In this document: positions 62,641 through 64,000 of the stretch, piece after piece | How positions within the stretch are numbered: the stretch's first letter is position 1 | How the letters are laid out: the number at the start of each line of letters is the position of its first letter | From: Nostoc sp. RI_552 | Lineage (GTDB): Bacteria > Cyanobacteriota > Cyanobacteriia > Cyanobacteriales > Nostocaceae | Assembly (NCBI GenBank): GCA_016124525.1 | Contig: WGNO01000004.1 | Location: forward strand, 1-64,000 | Length of the DNA: 64,000 nucleotides | Direction: 5' to 3' | Program-made: the position numbers and the translations under genes | The notes under the pieces: model-generated | Told to the model about the DNA's origin: nothing | The model's database searches: none | What the model saw: only the letters and a program-made list of their open reading frames with translations

Positions 62641-62949
62641 TCAAACCATCCATTCCGAGGCGCGTTCACCTAAATCTAAAGGAATACTCACAGCTTTGCC
62701 AAGTCTCGGACGCTCCCGGGTTTCGGTAATAAATATTTGTACTTGTACATCGCCACCCAAGGCATGAAGATAATTAGCAATACTGTCCAGATGTTCTTGG
62801 TACTCTGCTTCACTCAAGGGAAAAGAAGCTTGCTCAAGATACTTCCACATGACTTGAAGAAATATCTTTCCCTTTGTGCGCCGGAACTGGACATCGTAAG
62901 AATATCCCCACTTGTCAAGCAATAATTTGCGTAATTCTTGTCCTGTCAT
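62641..62949 (-). CDS. DUF3067 family protein
   Basis: A 102-residue protein of the DUF3067 family, found in cyanobacteria and plastid-bearing eukaryotes. ATG 62949 (MTGQELRKLLLDKWGYSYDV) is used; the frame runs four codons further to a TTG. Conserved family parts are WGYSYDVQFRRTKGKIFLQV and the C-terminal GKAVSIPLDLGERASEW. It is soluble with no signal peptide. It is divergent from petC, 229 bp apart. A link to cytochrome b6f assembly cannot be claimed from position alone. Function unknown. Confidence 0.85.
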   Translation of the reverse strand: MTGQELRKLLLDKWGYSYDVQFRRTKGKIFLQVMWKYLEQASFPLSEAEYQEHLDSIANYLHALGGDVQVQIFITETRERPRLGKAVSIPLDLGERASEWMV

Positions 62950-63178
62950 AGGTTTGCTCAATCAGATTTTACATTTAGTTATGATGTTACGTTCCGTAAC
63001 TCAAGTATGATAGAGATATAAAGAAATGTAATGCTAACAGAAGAGATGCTCAATATATCTTGCAATAAAGAAATTTAGCATCGTTGTGGGCGTTGGCATT
63101 TCGACTGAAACAGGAGTTACTCGACTACTGGTACTCTTGTAAGAATGCTTAACAAAATACACAAAGAGCGCGTAAATT

Positions 63179-63718
63179 ATGGCTCAATTTTCTGAATCAA
63201 TGGACGTACCAGATATGGGGCGTCGTCAGTTCATGAACCTGCTCACTTTTGGAACTGTAACAGGTGTAGCTCTGGGTGCATTGTATCCTGTAGTTAAGTA
63301 CTTTGTTCCACCTGCTAGCGGTGGCGCTGGTGGTGGGACAACAGCAAAAGACGAGCTGGGTAACGATGTTGTTGTCAGTAAATTTTTGGCAAGCCACAAC
63401 GTAGGCGATCGCCCCCTAGTTCAAGGACTCAAGGGCGACCCCACCTATATTGTCGTAGAAAGCAAAGAAGCGATTGCCGATTACGGTATTAATGCTATCT
63501 GCACACACTTAGGTTGTGTTGTCCCTTGGAATGTAGCAGAGAACAAGTTTAAGTGTCCTTGTCACGGTTCCCAGTACGATGCAACTGGTAAAGTGGTCAG
63601 AGGCCCGGCACCTTTGTCTTTGGCTCTCGCACACGCCAAAACAGAAGATGACAAAATCGTTTTGACTCCTTGGACTGAAACCGACTTCCGTACCAGCGAA
63701 AAACCTTGGTGGTCTTAA
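63179..63718 (+). CDS. petC: Cytochrome b6f Rieske iron-sulfur protein
   Basis: The 179-residue Rieske subunit of the cytochrome b6f complex carries electrons from plastoquinol to cytochrome f. A twin-arginine-like start ([12 protein letters not shown]) leads to one membrane anchor at about residues 20-42, followed by a flexible glycine hinge (SGGAGGGT). The 2Fe-2S ligands are in CTHLGC (Cys108, His110) and CPCHGS (Cys126, His129), with Cys113 and Cys128 as the structural disulfide. The soluble domain ends [14 protein letters not shown]. petA begins 68 bp downstream, the standard petC-petA operon. Confidence 0.97.
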   Translation: MAQFSESMDVPDMGRRQFMNLLTFGTVTGVALGALYPVVKYFVPPASGGAGGGTTAKDELGNDVVVSKFLASHNVGDRPLVQGLKGDPTYIVVESKEAIADYGINAICTHLGCVVPWNVAENKFKCPCHGSQYDATGKVVRGPAPLSLALAHAKTEDDKIVLTPWTETDFRTSEKPWWS

Positions 63719-63786
63719 TTGAGTGCTTCGTTCCTAAGACTAATGACCAATGACCAATTAACCAGAGAATCATTGTCCTTATAGAG

Positions 63787-64000
63787 ATGAGAAATGCCTG
63801 TACCACAGCGAGTTTAACTCGCACTGCTAGAGTAATTACCAAAACATTGCTCGTAGCCATCGCTACCTTGACATTTTATTTGACTAGCGATCTAGCTCTA
63901 CCCCAAAGCGCTGCTGCATACCCCTTTTGGGCGCAACAAACCTATCCTGAAACTCCCCGGGAACCCACTGGTCGGATTGTTTGTGCCAACTGTCACCTAG
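63787..64000 (+). CDS. petA: Cytochrome f, 5' part (runs off the window)
   Basis: The first 71 codons of cytochrome f. A signal peptide ([18 protein letters not shown]) ends at a QSAAA cleavage region. The mature protein starts [19 protein letters not shown], whose Tyr amine is the sixth haem ligand in this family. The c-type haem site CANCH follows (CxxCH). The remaining about 260 residues lie beyond the window. It follows petC in the usual operon. The gene starts at ATG 63787. Confidence 0.95.
   Translation, partial: MRNACTTASLTRTARVITKTLLVAIATLTFYLTSDLALPQSAAAYPFWAQQTYPETPREPTGRIVCANCHL

Overview
The window is chromosomal DNA from a filamentous, probably heterocyst-forming cyanobacterium (Nostocales-like). 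The evidence is the photosynthesis genes (psbI, petC and the start of petA), the beta-carboxysome shell genes ccmK3-ccmK4, a HetZ-related gene, the fbp-tal-zwf-opcA oxidative pentose phosphate cluster, frequent GCGATCGC (HIP1) octamers, and 7-bp-period short tandem repeats between genes. Most genes are housekeeping. Gene density is moderate and several AT-rich gaps contain only decayed sequence.

Layout. 1-6.5 kb: a ParA-type ATPase remnant beside a small coiled-coil protein, an alpha/beta hydrolase, ccmK3, ccmK4 and a HetZ-related regulator. The first two resemble a broken McdA/McdB carboxysome-positioning pair. 6.5-20 kb: M61 peptidase, AAA protein, a PAS-GAF histidine kinase that lacks its phosphoacceptor histidine, a sodium:solute symporter, UPF0182 and a P-type cation ATPase. 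20-28 kb: cobB/cbiA, then opcA, zwf, tal and fbp, all on the minus strand. 28-34 kb: an RRM protein, a small conserved gene, and nrdJ (B12-dependent ribonucleotide reductase) split by a 2.4-kb group II intron. 34-43 kb: a DUF3769/OstA outer-membrane protein, psbI, an acetyltransferase, a 2.4-kb gap with pseudogene debris, and glgP. 43-55 kb: DUF429, trpS, a MetF-like gene, prfC, a TPR/M48-like membrane protein, an RRM protein, a sucrose-phosphate-synthase-like glycosyltransferase and rqcH. 55-61 kb: an SLH/OprB porin divergent from znuA-znuC, an antiparallel SmtB-like regulator, znuB, and tRNA-Phe(GAA). 61-64 kb: a glycosyltransferase, DUF3067, petC and the 5' end of petA.

The strongest unusual signal is the nrdJ intron. 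Its boundaries can be placed to the base: GTGCG at the 5' end, domain V near the 3' end, and exact restoration of the reductase frame. The encoded maturase has YAGG where the catalytic YADD should be, and its C-terminal HNH motif is eroded. The maturase X domain looks intact. This suggests an immobile intron held in an essential gene by a splicing-only protein. cobB in the same window belongs to the pathway that makes the NrdJ cofactor.

Other points: a zinc-uptake locus with two inverted-repeat operator candidates and a regulator gene inserted antiparallel between znuC and znuB; four solitary hairpins resembling IS200/IS605 ends with no transposase, one of which supplies the stop codon of a glycosyltransferase; a tandem heptamer array that contains the only usable start codon of the UPF0182 gene; and a small decayed gene with three in-frame stops. 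All calls rest on reading the sequence and recalled family knowledge. No database search was run.
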